The notes under the pieces are model-generated. The model had not been told where the DNA came from and ran no database searches. It saw only the letters and a program-made list of their open reading frames with translations. A stretch of 64,000 bases of DNA from Bacteroidales bacterium (GTDB lineage: Bacteria > Bacteroidota > Bacteroidia > Bacteroidales > Muribaculaceae), in NCBI GenBank assembly GCA_003150235.1, contig QAMW01000001.1, forward strand, positions 8,239-72,238, given 5' to 3'. Shown here in pieces: positions 62,715 to 64,000 of this stretch. The position numbers were made by a program, and so were the translations under genes. The first letter of the stretch is position 1, and each line of letters starts with the position of its first letter.

Positions 62715-63581
62715 TTAGTTTTTTGAATTATTAAGTATCTCGATACATTTTTCAAGACTATCCATCCAGTATGGTGTCTCGACACTGAAGGTTGCTTTTA
62801 TTTTTGATGTGTTGAGCACACTGTAGGATGGTCTTACGGCGGCAGTGGGGTAGTCTTCCGTCGGTATAGGCTTTACATTGCACCCGGTAATGCCGCTTAT
62901 GCGGTGAATTGCTTTTGTGAAATCATACCATGATGCCACGCCGGAATTGGTGTAATGATATATGCCCGGCACCCACTGGTGAGAAATCAGGATTTTGTAA
63001 ATCGCCGTGGCAAGGTCGGCGGCGTAGGTAGGTGTGCCTATCTGGTCGGATACCACTTTCAGCTCGTCGCGCTCTTTACCGAGACGCAACATTGTTTTTA
63101 CGAAGTTATTGCCGTATGGTGAGTAAAGCCATGCGGTACGTACAATTATACTGTCGGGAGCAAGAGCTATAAGCGCTGTCTCGCCCTGTCGTTTTGTCGT
63201 GCCGTATTGCGACACGGGATTTACCTTGTCGCTTTCAAGATAAGGGCGGAATGCCTTCCCGTCAAACACATAGTCGGTCGATACGTGCAGTATTTTCGCG
63301 CCGATTGCGCTTGCCGCGTTGGCAAGATTACACACTGCATCGACATTTATCTTTGAGCATAAAGCCTTGTCCTCTTCGGCGCGGTCGACCGCTGTATAGG
63401 CTGCACAGTTTACTATGTGGGAAAATTCATTGTCTATGACAAATGTCTTCACCGCTTCTGCGTCGGTAAGGTCGAGTTGTTCAATATCTGTGTAGGTTGT
63501 TTTTCCCGGGAGCTTTTCTTCAAGGATGGTGCGCATCTCTTTTCCGAGCTGTCCGTTGCAACCGGTAACTAATATTTTCAT
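62715..63581 (-). CDS. rfbD: dTDP-4-dehydrorhamnose reductase
   Basis: RfbD (RmlD) reduces dTDP-4-dehydro-L-rhamnose to dTDP-L-rhamnose for surface glycans. 288 residues from the ATG at 63581 (MKILVTGCNGQLGKEMR), a classical SDR nucleotide-binding start. The catalytic YxxxK is in PVSQYGTTKRQGETALIA and the sugar-site SxxYxFDG is in HVSTDYVFDGKAFRPYLESD. The frame runs 25 codons further upstream through the promoter. rfbA/B/C are not in the window. Confidence 0.92.
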   Translation of the reverse strand: MKILVTGCNGQLGKEMRTILEEKLPGKTTYTDIEQLDLTDAEAVKTFVIDNEFSHIVNCAAYTAVDRAEEDKALCSKINVDAVCNLANAASAIGAKILHVSTDYVFDGKAFRPYLESDKVNPVSQYGTTKRQGETALIALAPDSIIVRTAWLYSPYGNNFVKTMLRLGKERDELKVVSDQIGTPTYAADLATAIYKILISHQWVPGIYHYTNSGVASWYDFTKAIHRISGITGCNVKPIPTEDYPTAAVRPSYSVLNTSKIKATFSVETPYWMDSLEKCIEILNNSKN

Positions 63582-63610
63582 TCTGCTAACCAGTTTGATT
63601 TTGGCGACTG

Positions 63611-63641
63611 CAAAGATACGAATTTTAATGCGCACAGCAAA
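63611..63641 (-). promoter_or_regulatory. Promoter of rfbD (and prfC)
   Basis: On the minus strand TTTG (63638-63641), 19 nt, then TATCTTTG (63611-63618). Confidence 0.7.
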
Positions 63642-63659
63642 ATCAACCTGACTCATGAA

Positions 63660-63700
63660 AAAAGAGACTGTCTAACAAGTTTGGGCAGTCTCTTTTTATA
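63660..63700. repeat. 12-bp inverted repeat at the start of the IS element
   Basis: AAAGAGACTGTC (63661-63672) pairs with GGCAGTCTCTTT (63684-63695). It may be the left end of the insertion sequence or a terminator-like shield against read-in; the terminal repeat cannot be confirmed because the right end lies outside the window. A second hairpin GGCTTTC/GAAAGCC lies near 63723-63752. Confidence 0.5.
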
Positions 63701-63753
63701 GTCTAAACAGGTAAAAAAATAAGGCTTTCATGCTGAAATTCAGTGCGAAAGCC

Positions 63754-63784
63754 TTTGTTATGTCATAGATTTTCAGTATATTTG
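63754..63784 (+). promoter_or_regulatory. Promoter of the transposase gene
   Basis: TTTG at 63754-63757, 19 nt, then TATATTTG at 63777-63784, 36 nt before the ATG. Confidence 0.7.
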
Positions 63785-63819
63785 TGTTGCGAATAAATCA
63801 CTAATAATCAAAACATAAC

Positions 63820-64000
63820 ATGGCAAAGTTAGCGATAAAATCTGACAATAGGAAACAAAATCTACTTCTTCCGCCATCGCTGGATGAACTCGTGCCCGAA
63901 AACCACATGGTGAGGGTTGTCGATGCGGTCATAGACCGTCTTGACATCAGCGATATCCTCTCGACCTACCGGGGCGGGGGCAACAGTGCCTTTAATCCCA
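63820..64000 (+). mobile_element. Insertion sequence transposase, N-terminal part (IS1182-like)
   Basis: An open frame from the ATG at 63820 runs past the window edge (60 codons seen). It begins MAKLAIKSDNRKQNLLLPPS and has the LLPPSLDELVPENHMVRVVD motif typical of the IS1182 transposase N-terminus, where this region leads into the DDE catalytic domain. A full-consensus promoter lies just upstream and a hairpin marks the probable left end. The family call rests on the short N-terminal part only. Confidence 0.75.

Overview
The window looks like a chromosomal segment of a Bacteroidales bacterium, most likely a Muribaculaceae-type gut commensal. The evidence is as follows. Promoters follow the Bacteroidota pattern (TTTG, about 19-20 nt, TAnnTTTG), and Shine-Dalgarno sequences are mostly absent. 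The primary sigma factor is short (285 aa, no region 1.1). There is a DUF4835/PorD protein, and several secreted proteins end in a type IX-like C-terminal tail. DUF4493, PCMD and BspA-type leucine-rich proteins are present. I saw no tRNA, rRNA or CRISPR array.

Layout. Bases 1-778 hold an ABC ATPase gene broken by a one-base frameshift. Bases 857-7353 are a minus-strand housekeeping run: dnaN, a DnaQ-type exonuclease, coaBC, a PorD-like gene, recN and rlmB. A four-helix-bundle gene with a 9-bp repeat tail follows. At 8209-10934 a promoter and a roughly 260-nt structured leader precede a beta-helix protein and a YWxD-repeat protein. Bases 11113-17513 hold a patatin, a cytoplasmic GH13 enzyme, prs, an HtrA protease and the primary sigma factor. 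Bases 17571-20675 (minus) hold hisS, umuD and umuC. Bases 20930-30286 hold a large exported protein, a nucleoside phosphorylase, a GH31 enzyme, and a second copy of the structured leader in front of a giant LRR/Big_2 protein. Bases 30347-33173 (minus) are menB, menC and menE. An ECF-type sigma factor, then thrS-infC-rpmI-rplT, a membrane protein, a glycosyltransferase, an acyltransferase, mtaB and an acyl-CoA ligase run to 44048.

Bases 44054-57538 are the main accessory region. Lipoproteins with DUF4493, Ig-like and jelly-roll PCMD domains are interleaved with three predicted outer-membrane beta-barrels. They form a two-gene minus-strand unit, a lone lipoprotein, and a tightly packed six-gene plus-strand operon. 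The set looks like a cell-surface assembly of unknown function. Bases 57618-61124 hold nusB (with an internal duplication), yajC, ybbR and coaE. Then come prfC and rfbD on the minus strand, and the window ends inside an IS transposase.

The two most interesting observations are these. First, two RNA elements of matching length and fold (8217-8480 and 26832-27099) each run from a Bacteroidota promoter to a terminator-like stem, just upstream of genes for large exported repeat proteins. Second, the DUF4493/PCMD/beta-barrel locus is a plausible but unassigned surface system. All functional calls rest on motif reading by eye; no database search was run.
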